A stretch of 64,000 nucleotides of DNA, from NCBI GenBank assembly GCA_001599755.1, contig BCHX01000006.1, forward strand, positions 669,336-733,335, read 5' to 3'. Each line of letters starts with the position of its first letter. Position 1 is the first letter of the stretch. The notes under the pieces are model-generated. The model was not told the origin of the DNA, ran no database searches, and saw only the letters and a list, made by a program, of their open reading frames with translations. This document shows positions 44,087 through 56,300 of this stretch, piece after piece. This DNA comes from Gliomastix tumulicola. Its lineage: Eukaryota; Ascomycota; Sordariomycetes; Hypocreales; Bionectriaceae. The translations under genes were made by a program, and so were the position numbers.

Positions 44087-46009
44087 TCAAGCCCTCCCCA
44101 ACGCCTTCTCAATCTCAGCCAACGCGGCCAGTACCTTCTCGTCCTGGAACCTCTTCCCCACCACCTGCAGGCTGACCGGAAGACCCTCAAAGATCTCCGG
44201 CTTGTACATATCATACACAAATTTATCCTGGTCGTTCTTCGGCACGTAGCTCTCGTCCCTCGGGTCCTTGGCTACGTCAACCGTGGTAACGGGGAAGACA
44301 GCACTCGGATAGTCGAGAAGGTTCCACTGCGACGTGTACCCCCAGTAGCGAGACTGTTCGTGGGGAGTGGCAGCGCCGAAGTTGGGAGGGCAGAGAATCA
44401 CGTCGACTTCCCGGCCGGTGTCTTTGGCGGTGTCTCGCCAGCCTTGGGCGTATCTTGTCTTATAGGCATCGCGCTCGGCGCAGAGCTAGATCCCTCGTTA
44501 GTAAGATAATAGTGACACACCACGGCTTGGCAGGGGAAACAGACCTTCCAGAGTTCATGTTGTGTAAGTTCCTTGGCCATCGGCTGTTCATGCAGTATGA
44601 ACTTCGTAAGCGGCAGCACAGGCTCGCCAGCACTCTCCAGCAGCTCCTTGAGCTCTTTCCCCCCATCCGGCCAATACAGAGCCGAGAGGATATCCCATCC
44701 CTTCTGATGGTCCAGCTTCTCGCAGTCCCAGTCGACGACCTCCATGCCCGCTGCACGGCACGCCTCAGCCACCTCACGCAACGCCCTCGTCATCGGGGGA
44801 TGCGGTTGCACGACGCCGTCCCACCACATGATGCCGATCTTGGGCGGGCGGGCAAACTTATACGGCACCCACTCCTTCTGCACGATGGATGGGTCAATGT
44901 TCCAGGGCTCGGAGGCGAGGGCGACTTTCATGAAGAGCTCGAGGCCTTCGCGATCGACCGACATTGGCCCTGGGCACCCGAGGATCGTCTCTCTGCCTGC
45001 GTTGGCTGCTCTTGATCCCATGGTTGTGATGCGCTTAGCAGTCGGCCTATAGACCTTGGTCAGTATCTACATGAACAGTTTCCGATCTCGCGCTAGTTAC
45101 TCACTTGAAGCCGTACACACCGCAGTGAGCAGCTGGGCAACGGATGCTGCCACCAATATCTGACCCAACACCCTACGAACCGTCAGCTACCAAAAGCTTC
45201 ACTCACAATAACAAGGATGGTTGACTTACCAGAATACTTCCTCGCATGCCCAGCAACGCCGACTCACCACCACTGCTCCCACCAGGCGTCAAATCACGGT
45301 TGTACGGATTCACCGTCCGCCCGTAGAGAGGGCTTTCCGTCTCGAGGTGCATGATGGCCTGCGGCTGTGTAGTCCGTGCATAGAAGACGCACCCTTCTTC
45401 GTAAAACGCGTCGTAGAGGATGTTCGAGCCGTGCTTCTTGCCGATCCAGGCAGCAAAGGAGGCGTTTGTGATGACGTCCGGGCCGACCATTCCCTGGTGC
45501 TCCTTTGTGGATATGGGCAGCCCGAAGAGGGCGCCCTTTGGCTCGGGGAGGGCATCGAGATACTTGGCTCTTGCAATGGCTTGATCCCAGAGTAGTTCTG
45601 TAAGACAATTGATCTAGATAGTAGGTCAGCCCAGTTTCATGAGAAATGAAGCCCAGTCCAAACACCCTACAGCAGCTTGTGCCAGGGCGGCCCGTCGCAG
45701 GAACGCCCTCGTGACCTCCTCCACTGAGATTTCCCTTTCCCGCAGCGCGGATAGAAGCTGTGTGATCGTGTATCCTTCCGTGATCTCCCTCTCCCGCGCC
45801 GTCAGGACCTTCCCGGCCAGCGTCTGGCTGCTCAGGGGGAGTATGCTGGGGAGGCCCTGGAGTTGAGGCTCGACCTTGGCGAGCGAGGAATCGCGCTTCG
45901 TGCGTGCCCATGAAGCCTTCTCCTCAAATGTCTTGAGAGTGCTCGGGTCTGCCAGTGCGGGGACCTCAAGCCTGAGCTCCATTGTCTCCGATTGCTGCGT
46001 GACTGACAT
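44087..46009 (-). CDS. Amidase signature family hydrolase (acetamidase-like)
   Basis: Five exons: 46009-45671, 45613-45230, 45172-45105, 45046-44545 and 44485-44087, giving 563 residues, the normal length of fungal AmdS-type amidases. The Ser-cisSer-Lys triad is present: Lys in S-T-K-E-H-Q (about 150), the P-G-G-S-S-G-G-E block (223-230) and the nucleophile in S-D-I-G-G-S-I-R-C-P-A (about 250). The last block lies on a 68-base exon. The enzyme releases ammonia from an amide, giving the acid. At the right end of the catabolic block it may supply an amine or acid to the oxidase and dehydrogenase steps. The donor of intron 4 is GTCTGT; phase supports it. Confidence 0.92.
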
Positions 46010-47254
46010 TATCGGTGATTATATTGTGAATAGATTGAAGGTGGTTGTAGATTAGCAAGGGGGGGCGGCGGTCTTGGTACGCTGTCGCTATGAAATGAAG
46101 CCCTCATGAGGCACAGCAGTGTTTGATATTGAGTCGGTAATAGTGTACCAAGATGACAATTGAAGTCCAAATGACAGGCCGGAGCCGGGGGCAGTCAAGA
46201 GCGAAGTGGCTCCGCCCAGGCCGTCGGTTCCATTGATCCAGCTCCTTATCTGTGGCATCTCGTTACGGCGTAGATATGACAAGACCCCCCTCAGCCCTTA
46301 GCCCCGTCGCTAAATCGCTATCTCGGGGGCCGTGTCGGGGACGTGGGCCGGGCAATGGCGAGCGACGGAGTTCCTTTCCTCCTCACTCGGCCCCTCTCGC
46401 TGATGGGAGGCGAAGTGACGGCGGCCAAAGCTATGAGGTGAAGCCAAAGTTGCTATTGGTTGTCTGAGCCAAGACTCAGTCAAGCTCCTGCACACCTGAT
46501 AAGGACTGATAACCTCCGCTAGAGATGTGTGTTGGGCGATCGCTGAGAGCGCAGAAGCCGGACTGGCCTCGGTTTCTACCTACCCTGTAGGTTTCTTATG
46601 ACTTACAGCTTGCTGCTAATTAAGCCCCAATGACGGCATCCCAGCGACGGTTTTGGAAGTCGGTATGGCGACTCGATACTTCTGGTTGGCCACGGTCGAA
46701 GTGTCTCGGGCGATAGAGCTGTATATCCGCATTCAATTTCCCGTCGAAGCATGACGAGGAGCGGCAGGCTCTCTCCCTCCCAAACAGCGGGCTCGTCAAT
46801 GAATATCGCTGACGATTCTTGTATCGCTCTAGTTAGGTACCACTATACGTGCTAATCAGCTTAGATGTGACATGTCATTCCTCATAGAGCGTACCCAGAG
46901 AGTGGCGTGACAGGCAGCATCACCCGCTCTTTAGAATCACAGGCTGGGCTACTCGACCTATCTAATGGACCAGAAGTGAATAACGAAGATGTAAGGTAGG
47001 GGTCTGCCTTGCCGGGCCAGGCCTCCTTCCCTCAAGCTAAAGACACCTAGTTCCTTGAGACCTCTCCATCTAGAAGCTCTACCAATTCAGAGGGCCAGAA
47101 GCCAAAATTTCAAGTGTGGCAGCCGCTGCCGCCGGGCTTTCCACAGGCGTCTCTCAACGCCCTCCCTCTGCAAGGATTCCCTTCACATCGCTCATGCAAG
47201 CTCGTAAACTAACTCCTCCGAATCCTCATGAGTAAATCGTAGGCCCGAGTGGCT
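46010..47254. other. Intergenic region
   Basis: About 1.25 kb holding the amidase promoter and the 3' flank of the PPAT gene. No gene or repeat worth naming. Confidence 0.5.
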
Positions 47255-48475
47255 TCACGGCCCATCCCCCGACTCCCTGGCCTCCGCCCTCCGTCTCCGG
47301 ATCTCGGTGCTGCTGATCTTGGCCGAGAAGTCCTCCGGGTCCTTCACCTCGTCCGCCCCTTCACCATCCTCCTCGTCCCTGTACGGCTGCAGCACGTCAA
47401 TCTCGTACACGTCCAGCTTCTTCCACCCCTTCCCGCCCCTCTTGTCGTTGATGCTCGCCCCGCCGCTGCGCGTCTCGCCCGACAGCACGATGGCGCCGAT
47501 GTCCTCCTCCGTGATGGTCGGCCCATACCCGTCCGGGATGTTGACGCACCGGACTGCGAGGCGGCCGTCGAAGAAGTGCGCGCGGATCTCCTCGTTGTCC
47601 GGGACGGGGCCCGTATCGGACGGGATCCGGGACGCGGGGAGGATGGAGGAGAGATAGGAGAGCACCGAGGCCGTGCGGGCGGGCCAGGGCTCGAGCTCCG
47701 CGGCGAATTTCTTGTTCTTGAGCAGGGCGTCGCCAGAGATACCGATGATGAAGATGGCCGGGTCGGAAGAGTCCGACAGGGACGGCAGTGAAAGCAGGAG
47801 GGCGGCGGCGTGGAGGAGTAGCTTGTGGCCTGGGTGGAGGTGGTCAAACGTGCCCCCAAGGCAGACGGTCTTGTACCGCTGACCGCCGGACGGCGTGTCA
47901 TCGCCGGCTTGGGACGATGATGGCGGCGTGGTCAGGGTGAGACCGCCGGGGACGAACACGAGCTGCTTGTGTAGATACGTCACGCGGTGCGCGGCCTCGG
48001 CGACGGTGAGGAAGGCCTTGAGGAGGGAGTATCCGGCCTCCGAGTCCGGGTGGAGTATCTCACCCCACTGCTGCGACGGCTGCTGGCCGGCGAGGCCCGA
48101 GAGATCCGGGATGGTGCTCGTCTGATCCGGGCTGTAAGGGGATGAGGCCCCGGTGTAGTCCCTGCCCGGGACGTGGTCGACCAGGACGATGCGGACATCG
48201 GCTGTGTCGTCTTCGGGCAGAACAGCAGCGACGAGGGAGTAGAGCCGCGCCAGAAGGGATTGAATTTGGGGCCATGAGGACGTTTGGAACGATGAGACTA
48301 TGGCTACGGTAAGGCGCGGTGAGGGTGAAGGTGAGGATGAGGAGAGGCGGGATATGGCGGCGGAGAGCGGGGCATGGTACGCGGCATGGATGGCTTTGGG
48401 CGTCGACGGTTGAGGGGGAGAAGGGAGAAGGAGAAGGGACGATGGCGATGGTGATGGTGATGGAAGTGGCGTCAT
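47255..48475 (-). CDS. cab4: Phosphopantetheine adenylyltransferase (CoA biosynthesis)
   Basis: Intronless, 406 residues from the ATG at 48475, which begins a Pro/Ser-rich leader. The C-terminal half is a nucleotidyltransferase: L-G-G-T-F-D-H-L-H-P-G-H at 206-217 carries the [TH]-x-G-H motif, and I-S-S-T-E-I-R near the end is the second phosphate-binding motif. The length and the N-terminal half match the eukaryotic PPAT, which catalyses the fourth step of CoA synthesis, from 4'-phosphopantetheine and ATP to dephospho-CoA. It is the counterpart of yeast Cab4, a housekeeping gene. The ketopantoate-reductase-like gene 18 kb away belongs to the same broad pathway but is probably not functionally linked. 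Confidence 0.9.
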   Translation of the reverse strand: MTPLPSPSPSPSSLLLLPSPPQPSTPKAIHAAYHAPLSAAISRLSSSSPSPSPRLTVAIVSSFQTSSWPQIQSLLARLYSLVAAVLPEDDTADVRIVLVDHVPGRDYTGASSPYSPDQTSTIPDLSGLAGQQPSQQWGEILHPDSEAGYSLLKAFLTVAEAAHRVTYLHKQLVFVPGGLTLTTPPSSSQAGDDTPSGGQRYKTVCLGGTFDHLHPGHKLLLHAAALLLSLPSLSDSSDPAIFIIGISGDALLKNKKFAAELEPWPARTASVLSYLSSILPASRIPSDTGPVPDNEEIRAHFFDGRLAVRCVNIPDGYGPTITEEDIGAIVLSGETRSGGASINDKRGGKGWKKLDVYEIDVLQPYRDEEDGEGADEVKDPEDFSAKISSTEIRRRRAEARESGDGP

Positions 48476-50834
48476 CGCGGCAGCATTATATGTATTCGGG
48501 TTGGACTTGGTGTGGTCAAGGTGACTTGTGAGTGTTGAAGGCGTGATATAAAATGGTTGATGTGGGGCCCAGCATATTGTATGATGAGAGACAGCCGAGG
48601 TAAGATATCTGATTACATAAGGCGTGATCACCCATTGGGGCTTTTTGGCTCATCGTAGGCGTGGCTGATGTCAAGCCACCAAGGCACACAGAGATGCTAA
48701 GCTCTCCAAAATCGCATTCTGCTGCTAGTTATTAGTGCTATAGCAGTAGCGGTCAGCCTGCTAGCGCGCCAACAGGTGGAAAGCCTGAAAAACCTTCAGT
48801 GGCGGCGTGCACACCCGATTCGATGTAGGGTAGCCCGTTTTACTTGGTGAATTCTACCGCAGCCAGAAATGGTTCAAATGCTCGGGGCCCCAGCTTAACG
48901 TGAAGACACGAAAACCAAGATGGATAATCATGGATGGTATGAGTGAGGCAGTGTGAGGGGGGCTTGTCTCTTTCGTCGATGTCTCGGTAAACACCATATC
49001 TAATTTAGAGTACCGGGAGTCATGAGAGCTAGAGCATACCTGGCTACGCACCGGTCAACCTGTGGTAAGATGGTAGGATTACGTGCTAGGAAGAATCAAA
49101 TTTTGATCCTGCACAGCGAAGAGTAGTGCCAGGCTGAATAGATCCGATACAGGGCTAGGTGAAATCAGGATCAGCACGACGAAGTCGTAGTATTCCGGAT
49201 CGACATGCCTAGGGCACGGACGCAGTAGAGCAGTCAGGCTGTCATCAAAGAGACGTCAAGATTCGACCTCTCTGCTTGGATGAAGGGACTGAGTTCGTTC
49301 AGGCTGAGCACTCATCTTCAGTAATGTCTATTGTTCATCGGCTACGAAGCTCATCTAGTCCTAGATATCCAACAACGGCCCGTGTTTCCATTCAGAATCA
49401 TCTTCTCAAATACAACCGAAATGAGGATACGCAAGGCTTTAAGCTCTATATTGTAGTGGTAGAATACGAGATTCTGGAACAGGGGTGGGCGCCTGGGGCT
49501 GACGGGCCAGAACGCCTCCCAATGCACGATGCGTAACGAACAGACCTGAACAGATTGACGCGTGGACATTGATCTCAAGTTGTTCATATCTTCTTCACGA
49601 GTGAGCACGCACACATCTTACTGCAATTTGCGGGATCTTTGTCCACACATCCGATATCTTGCACGGGAGGGGTGAGATTCTTGGAGAAATATCAGCCCGT
49701 ACCTCCCAGAGTCCGGATCAATATCCAACTCACTGCCGGCCTCAAATGATCGTTGCCGGGAGGGACGGGTTACATTGACCCCAGATTGTCCAAGCAATCC
49801 TCTTTCCCGTTCTATTCCCCAGATAATAACCACCAGAATCATCCCGTCTGTGTCTCTGGCTCTCCTTCCAAGTCAGATGCTGGGTTGCCCAAGCTGTCGC
49901 TCAAGAGTCCATGATCGGATAAAGCCTATGACCCCGCGGGGTAGGTCGTATTATACTGTACCACGCTACGATCTTTAGCCTCTACCGTTACGGTCCAGGA
50001 TCGGGAAGCGGTGGTTAGGCATGTTGCCGGTTTGGGATAGATGGTCGGCTGCCGATGCAGAGTAGCATTGCAATATGAGCTGCAGGCTATTACATCGGGC
50101 CGCGTTGCACTCGCTAGTTTTTGTTTCAATCGTTTCAATCAATCCATCAATGCGAACCTGACAGGGACATTGCAGTCGCCCATGCGTTCGGCTAGCCTAA
50201 CCTTGAAGGGTAGCTGGGAATGGCTCGAGACTACGAGGCAAGCATGAATGGATTCTCGTCCAGAACGATACTTCCCGATCTGATTCTTTTTCTCGGCGAC
50301 TGCCGCACCACTCGAAGGAATATCCTTTGAGGTCGGTTGGGGTATCCCGTAGGTCGTCGTTATGCCCGAACTGGACGACGGTATCGTCTAAAAAGAAAGA
50401 AAAAAAAAGGCGGCTGGGGCGGATGCGTGAGGACGATGGATGTTGGTGAGGTGATGCTGACGCGTGCGGACGCTCGGAGCAGATGTCAAATATGGCGAGG
50501 ATGGCTGATTGTCCTCCGAGACCAACATATGAGTGGCGAGCGAGGACGTGCTCATCAGCAACCACGACGGCCATCCATCGGGCATTTTCTATTTATCCGC
50601 CGCTGAGCGACAAGGGTCGACTCGGTTAATGGCCACCCACCCATCCAGCTTCACAGCGCAGGCAGGCCCGCGACCGGCGGCCGAGGACTGCAGTTCGTCT
50701 CCGTCCCCTGCCCTTAAAACCCGTCATAGGACCTGGCAGCGAACCCATAGAACACATGGTCCAGGCTCCCGCGGGACGGCAACCTCGATTTTCACAGGCC
50801 TGGGCCCTTTCCGGTCTCACCAATCTCGCTTGGT

Positions 50835-50862
50835 GAAACCCCGGCAGGCTTCCCGGGGTTTC
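50835..50862. repeat. Perfect 10-bp inverted repeat (hairpin)
   Basis: Arms GAAACCCCGG (50835-50844) and CCGGGGTTTC (50853-50862) are separated by 8 bases. With one bulge the stem extends by about 3 pairs. It lies far from any gene I modelled. Confidence 0.7.
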
Positions 50863-50996
50863 AACCTCTATTAGTCACTCGTACTGCGCCTTCGCCTATT
50901 CACCCAAGATTGAGTAGTAGCAAACCCGAAGTTTCTCGCAGGCCACACCAGCCGGACGAGGCATAAACGGCGGTATTATAGCCTGCAGCTTGCATG

Positions 50997-51028
50997 TCTG
51001 TGTGTGTGAGTGTGTGTCTGTGTGTGAG
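50997..51028 (+). repeat. Imperfect TG microsatellite
   Basis: About 32 bases of TG units interrupted by TGAG and TCTG. Confidence 0.8.
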
Positions 51029-51730
51029 TCAATACGAGCGACGCGTCGCCTGGATAAAGTAGAAAAGTGCGGAGTGCATTAAGCTCCAATATTCGTATAT
51101 GAACCCGGCCCCAAGTGGCGGTGTCGATTAATCTGCACAAGGAAGCAGGCGCCGCGATGCTCGGTGCAGATTGCAGAAAGCAGGCATACGTAGATTAAAT
51201 GGCCCGTCCTGACAGTTCACCTTACCCCTCCTTGATTTTCTTTCTAGTGACGAAAAAGACTCTAACGATTGGCGTAGGAGGCACCCTGTGGCGGGCAGGG
51301 GGCACTGTTTCGTCGCGGGGACTTTGGCTCCGACCTGACACGCGACCATGGCGGCGTGCACTGTTTTAATCTATCACGGGCTCCAGTCGTTCTGCCCTAT
51401 CCCATCGTTAGTGTCCCTGCTGCTGCCCGTTCCCTCATACGAGTAGGCTGCTCTGCGAGCCCTGGAAGGCCCCAGAGCAGCCATAGCGAGGGCGCGAGGG
51501 AATAAGCCCTTTACCCGAAGCGTGCCACCCGAGCAGGATTTGTGATGCAGAGAGATTTCCCGGCCTTCGTAGCAGCCCGGCTGGGGAACCCCGGACGCCC
51601 AGGCCCCGTACCCCGCTAGTTAACTCCTAGTGGAAGAGGTGGAAGAGGCTTTTGTAGAGCGAGCTCGAGTTGGGCTGAGCTTCCGGGAGCAGGCCCAGCC
51701 ATGTGGATGAATGGAGGGGGGGGACGTAAT

Positions 51731-51760
51731 GGGATGGGATGGGATGGGATGGGATGGGAT
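51731..51760 (+). repeat. (GGGAT)6 repeat with G-quadruplex potential
   Basis: Six perfect GGGAT units. G-triplets with two-base loops meet the usual G-quadruplex pattern on the plus strand. It lies about 270 bases before the start of the rhodopsin-domain gene. Confidence 0.9.
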
Positions 51761-52030
51761 AAAGAATCATGTTTGCAGTTTCTCTCCCCCCTCTCCCCCT
51801 CCGTTCTATTCCTTTGGTCTCGCTTGGTGCGTCTTTGCTTTGCAATTTTTGTATTAAACTGCACGAGGTCCCCTGCGACCCGCTCGCTTGCCCTTGCTCG
51901 ATTTCTTATTTTTCCCTTTGGTGCAATATATCTGCTTCACTCACACCTATCCATGTGATTTCATACCGATAACCTTCATCGCTTGCTTGCTGGCTGGCTG
52001 GCTAGCTCGTCCGTCGTCGTCGTCATCATC

Positions 52031-53316
52031 ATGGCAACACATCTTCGTCGGGATGCTGGAGACGGGGAGCCTATAGTGAACGAGGGGAAGGAGCTCAACG
52101 TCGCCATCTGGTGTCTCACGGCGTTCTCATGGCTGTTCCTCGCGCTGAGGATATACTGCAAGGTGTGGCGGCGCCGGTCACTGTGGTGGGATGACTACAT
52201 CCTCATCCTCGCCTGGGTAAGTGAACTCACATTGAACCTGGCCGTCGTTGGTCACAACACATATGCTCATGCGCATCCCAGACATCGATCCTCTCATCAA
52301 CAGTCATGCTCTCCGTCGGCGTCAACTACGGCATCGGCCTGCACTACGACGACATGCGTCCCGACTACATCCCCGTCACCGCACAGCTCTCCTACGCAGC
52401 CGGCTTCTGCGCCATCATGGGGACCGCCTGGAGCAAGACGTCCTTCGCCCTCACGATGCTGCGCATCACGACCGGCCCGATGAAGTGGTTCCTCATCTTC
52501 ATCATCGTCACCGTCAACGTCGTCCTGGGCGTCTCGGGCACCATGATGTGGATCTCGTGCTGGCCCACGCAGAAGCTGTGGTATCCCGAGACGCCGGGCA
52601 CGTGCTGGGACAGGACCGTCGGGGAGAAGTATCAAACGTTTGCGTCTGGTATGGGAGGGCCTTTCGATGAAGCTGTGATGATGGGTGCTTGTTTTACTGA
52701 CGACCCTCTTCACCAGTTTATTCCGCGACGATGGATATCGTTCTGGCCTTGTTGCCCTGGAGGATTGTGTGGGATGCGAAGCTGAACAAGAGGGAAATGG
52801 TCGGCGCCCTCGTTGCGATGAGCGCTGGTGTCATGTCAGTTCACCCACGGCGGCCCCAAAAATGGTGTCCTTCCTCAAGCTAACATCGTCCCAGCTCCGG
52901 CATCATCACGTATCTCAAGATTCTCGTCCTGCCGGAGATTTCCGACGACGACTGTAAGGCTGCAGAGTCGCATTGTTTCGTGTTTGATCCTTCTCGCTGA
53001 CCGCCTCCACGCAGCTACCACCGTCAACCTCAAGATCTACGGCACAGCAGAGCCCGCCGTGGCCATCATCGCGGCATCCATCCCCGTCCTCCGGGCTTTC
53101 CTCCAGAAACGAACCAAGTCACAGCAGACCGGGCCCGAAGGAAGCGAACTATCCAACATCACATCTCTCTCATCACCGACGGCCACCAAATCACCGGGAA
53201 GGCCTTCATGGCAGCAGTCATGGCAGCAGGACAGGCCGTCGTGGCAGCAACAATCATGGCAGACGGGGAAGTCACAGTGGCAGCATCACGAGATACGAAA
53301 CAGCGTCAAGCATTGA
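52031..53316 (+). CDS. Rhodopsin-domain (PTH11-like) seven-helix membrane protein
   Basis: Five exons: 52031-52216, 52282-52648, 52717-52844 less the intron from 52835 (that is 52717-52834), 52895-52953 and 53015-53316, giving 343 residues. Seven hydrophobic segments are visible. Family marks include R-R-S-L-W-W-D-D-Y after TM2, the W-S-K-T-S-F-A-L-T-M-L-R segment, C-W-P and T-C-W-D pairs in the outer loop, Y-S-A-T-M-D-I-V-L-A-L-L-P-W, and a T-V-N-L-K-I-Y-G-T-A-E-P block. This is the fungal 'rhodopsin' domain family that includes many PTH11-related putative receptors. The cytosolic tail is odd: repeated W-Q-Q units in a Q/W-rich stretch over the last 40 residues. The intron 3 donor is GTCAGT. 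Ligand unknown. Confidence 0.85.
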
Positions 53317-56300
53317 AAGGAACAAGGAAACGGATATCAAATCGCCGGAAGGGGGGGGGACAGGGAAAACAGTAAAAGAAACATTAAACTCATAGTCAAC
53401 CATAAAATGGAATCATCGTTCTCTATGTTCAATCAAATGCTCACTAGCTTGCACCTGCCACCTGTTGACGTTGACAGATAACCTCACCATCATTCACCTT
53501 CACTATGCTCCTTTTTACTCCTGCTGGATTTCATGCCGAATGAATGGGACCAGAATGGTAGGCAATCTCGAGGTCATATGCCCGTGCACCTTGCACCCGG
53601 CATGCTTGGTGTTGAACTGCTACTTCAGCCCTCGATATCCTGGCCCTTGAATAATATGCCCGTGCACGGTCGATCACCAATTTTGATGATCCTAGCTCTC
53701 TAGATGAGAGATCTTCAAAAAAATCATAAGCTATAGGCAGGGGGGAACTGCCGTGGCCCGAGGCTGGTCGGCGGAAAATTAGGGCCTTCACCAGGGCCTC
53801 AAACTGCCATGACAGCCGCTTGTGTGATTAGCTCCCGCTGCCAGCACTTTTTCCCTCCTTATTAAAGTGTTCGTCGATGAGGAGGCTTACAGTCTCAGGT
53901 TCGTGTCATCCACGTGGACATTCCTGGTCCTGCCAGGGTGATGGTCTGACAGGGCCGGGAGGTGAAACAGGGGCCAAGAGGAGGTCAGTGCGAACGATTT
54001 ATCGCGGCATTGACCGAGAGGACGTCATTACTAGTCGATCCAGGACATAAAATGACGTGACCATATTTCAATTGTGGTCGAACGATATTATTACGTCTTG
54101 TTCTTCAGATTCACGAATTACGGGCTCACCAATGGCATGGCCATTGTACTCGTCTATCCTCGCTATGCTGCGATCCTGCTGAAGAGGGAATTATGGGCGG
54201 AGAATAGTATCGTTTCAGATTTCAAAGCACGTGGCATGCCCGTTATCACCTCATCATCCTCCCTGGATAGCCCCTTGCTGGGCTCCGGGATCGCCCGTTT
54301 GACTCTGGTTTCTTGCCCTTCCAGTCGTCCTCACCCACAGCCTCCGATTCCGGACCTTCAAGCCATCAGATGTCTGTGTGATAAGGAGGCAGATGAAGGT
54401 GGCCGGATGATGTGACCCCGGCTGCGTTTCCGATGGCAAGGAGATGCAGGAATCCCTTACTCGGCATGTTTTGTAGAGGGGTGACAAGAGCAGAAACGTC
54501 CATTCTGCTTGGAAGTGTAATGTGATACGGCTACCACGGCTTCCCAGCCAAGACAGTCCTTCAAACCATATCAAGGGGGTAATCACACTGGATATGAGTC
54601 ATCTTGCCGAAGTACGCCATGCTTGGGCATCAGCAGAGGCGTCTGTGACGATTCATCTGCGCGGAGCCTACGTTTCCCAATGCCCAAGCCTCCCGCCCAT
54701 ACTTCGTACCTCGAGAAGACGAGAACGGTTTACGTACATGCATAGGCCAAGCCATTAACCGCCACCAGCAGACAGTTCATGAATGGGCAGTGCAGGAGGA
54801 GAGAGTGACCAGAAGGTCAACGCTCAGAAACGCATCAAGACAATCGTTAAGCTCATGCATTCACCCGATGAATCATGATAGAAAAAGGAATTGGTTCATT
54901 GTGAAGCGCCAGGTCACACTGCTCACAGAGACGAGTGCCACTTCTCAATGCGAAACGTCCTGTGACTGATGGCCGCCAGTATGTGTAAGGGGACATATGG
55001 CTTGCACTGTGGCTCACTAAAGCAAATCTTGATCTCACAACTCCTGTCCACAAATCACATATGAGAAGATGAAACCCGAGAGTTTGATGTTGACAGGAAA
55101 GGCCTTCGTTGCGCGGGACGGTCATTCTGGACGTTGCTAACCTATAGGAGTTGTGTAAGTGAACATCGCCAAGATCCGATGGGTTTGAGAAGCTTGGTAT
55201 GAGTACCGGACACCACTAACTAAGAGACCGTAGCTTTCTTAATATTTGGGATTTGCTCTCGTTTCCTTGTATTTGCTTCGATGGATAGTTCTGACGCTTA
55301 ATTCCGTGTTAGATAGCTGCTACTTGAGCTGAAGAATGAACAATGGATCAAGGTGAGAACCACCACCTTGCCTTCCTGTAAAACGGCCATTTTGGGTCGA
55401 ATTCTTTGTTGGGTGGTCTCCTTTCATGGCCGTAGCGCCGCTGGCTATTCTAGCTAGCGACGTAATGAACGCTTTTGATGTCGGTTTCCGCAGGAAGTGG
55501 GTGGCATGGTTGGGCTTGAACGTCTGCCTCGTTCGTCAGTCCAATGATCAGTTATTAGCGTCGAGCACGACTGGCTCATACTAATTCGCTCGAAGGAAAT
55601 CTGTTGGAAGATAAACCAAACTAATATCGGATGGTAAATGGGGATGGACGGGCTGTCGACCCGTGGCTCGCTTCCAGCATCCAATCTGGAACGACCTTTG
55701 ATGCTTCTTCATGTCGTGGCAGCCGAGTTTTAAGGATGATTCACCAAGTCCAAGATCTCGAGGTTACCCGCTGAGTCTGGTCCTTTCCCATTGTCCTGGT
55801 GTAATTCTGTTGGACAGCGCGACATCGCACCATCTCTCTTGTCAAGCCTAGCCTCCAGCAAGGTCGATTTTCAGAAAGACGAGGCCGACCTGACCACGGC
55901 CTGTCATGCGGTCTTCTGCTAATCAGTCTGTGATGTGACGACAGCAACCGTCTGATTTCTGACCTTGGATGAAAGACCGAATCGCCTGCATACCAGGAAC
56001 ACGTCTGACTGCTCACGCCTCGCCGAGTGTAGAAGTCCGTTTGTCGTACCTGTTCATAGCACCGTCAATCGTTCGCCGAGACGGCCTTCGGGCATAGCGC
56101 ATCTCTCACCGACATTCGTGATGCTTTACCTTGGTCTGAGTGGCTTGTCTGCAGAAGCTCATGGTAGGGGTCTTGAGAACAGCTTGCAGCATCGCAGACT
56201 CTGCTGTAAGACGAGCCCTTCTTCCACGTGTCATCGCGTGAAGTGGCGGCTCCAGAAACCGTCCAAGACCCGAATCAAGGGTCCAGAACCTGCACTGCGC

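Larger units (their letters stand above)
48476..52030. other. Long gene-poor region (3.6 kb)
   Basis: No frame with a recognisable protein on either strand. It contains a GT-rich microsatellite (50997-51028), a GC-rich hairpin (50835-50862) and a GGGAT repeat (51731-51760). The last kilobase should hold the promoter of the rhodopsin-domain gene. Non-coding transcripts or decayed elements cannot be excluded by eye. Confidence 0.55.

Noticed and set aside
48476..52030. tRNA or rRNA gene in the gene-poor stretch
   Set aside because: I looked for B-box-like GTTCGA contexts with matching arms by eye and found none; the hairpin at 50835 does not belong to a cloverleaf.
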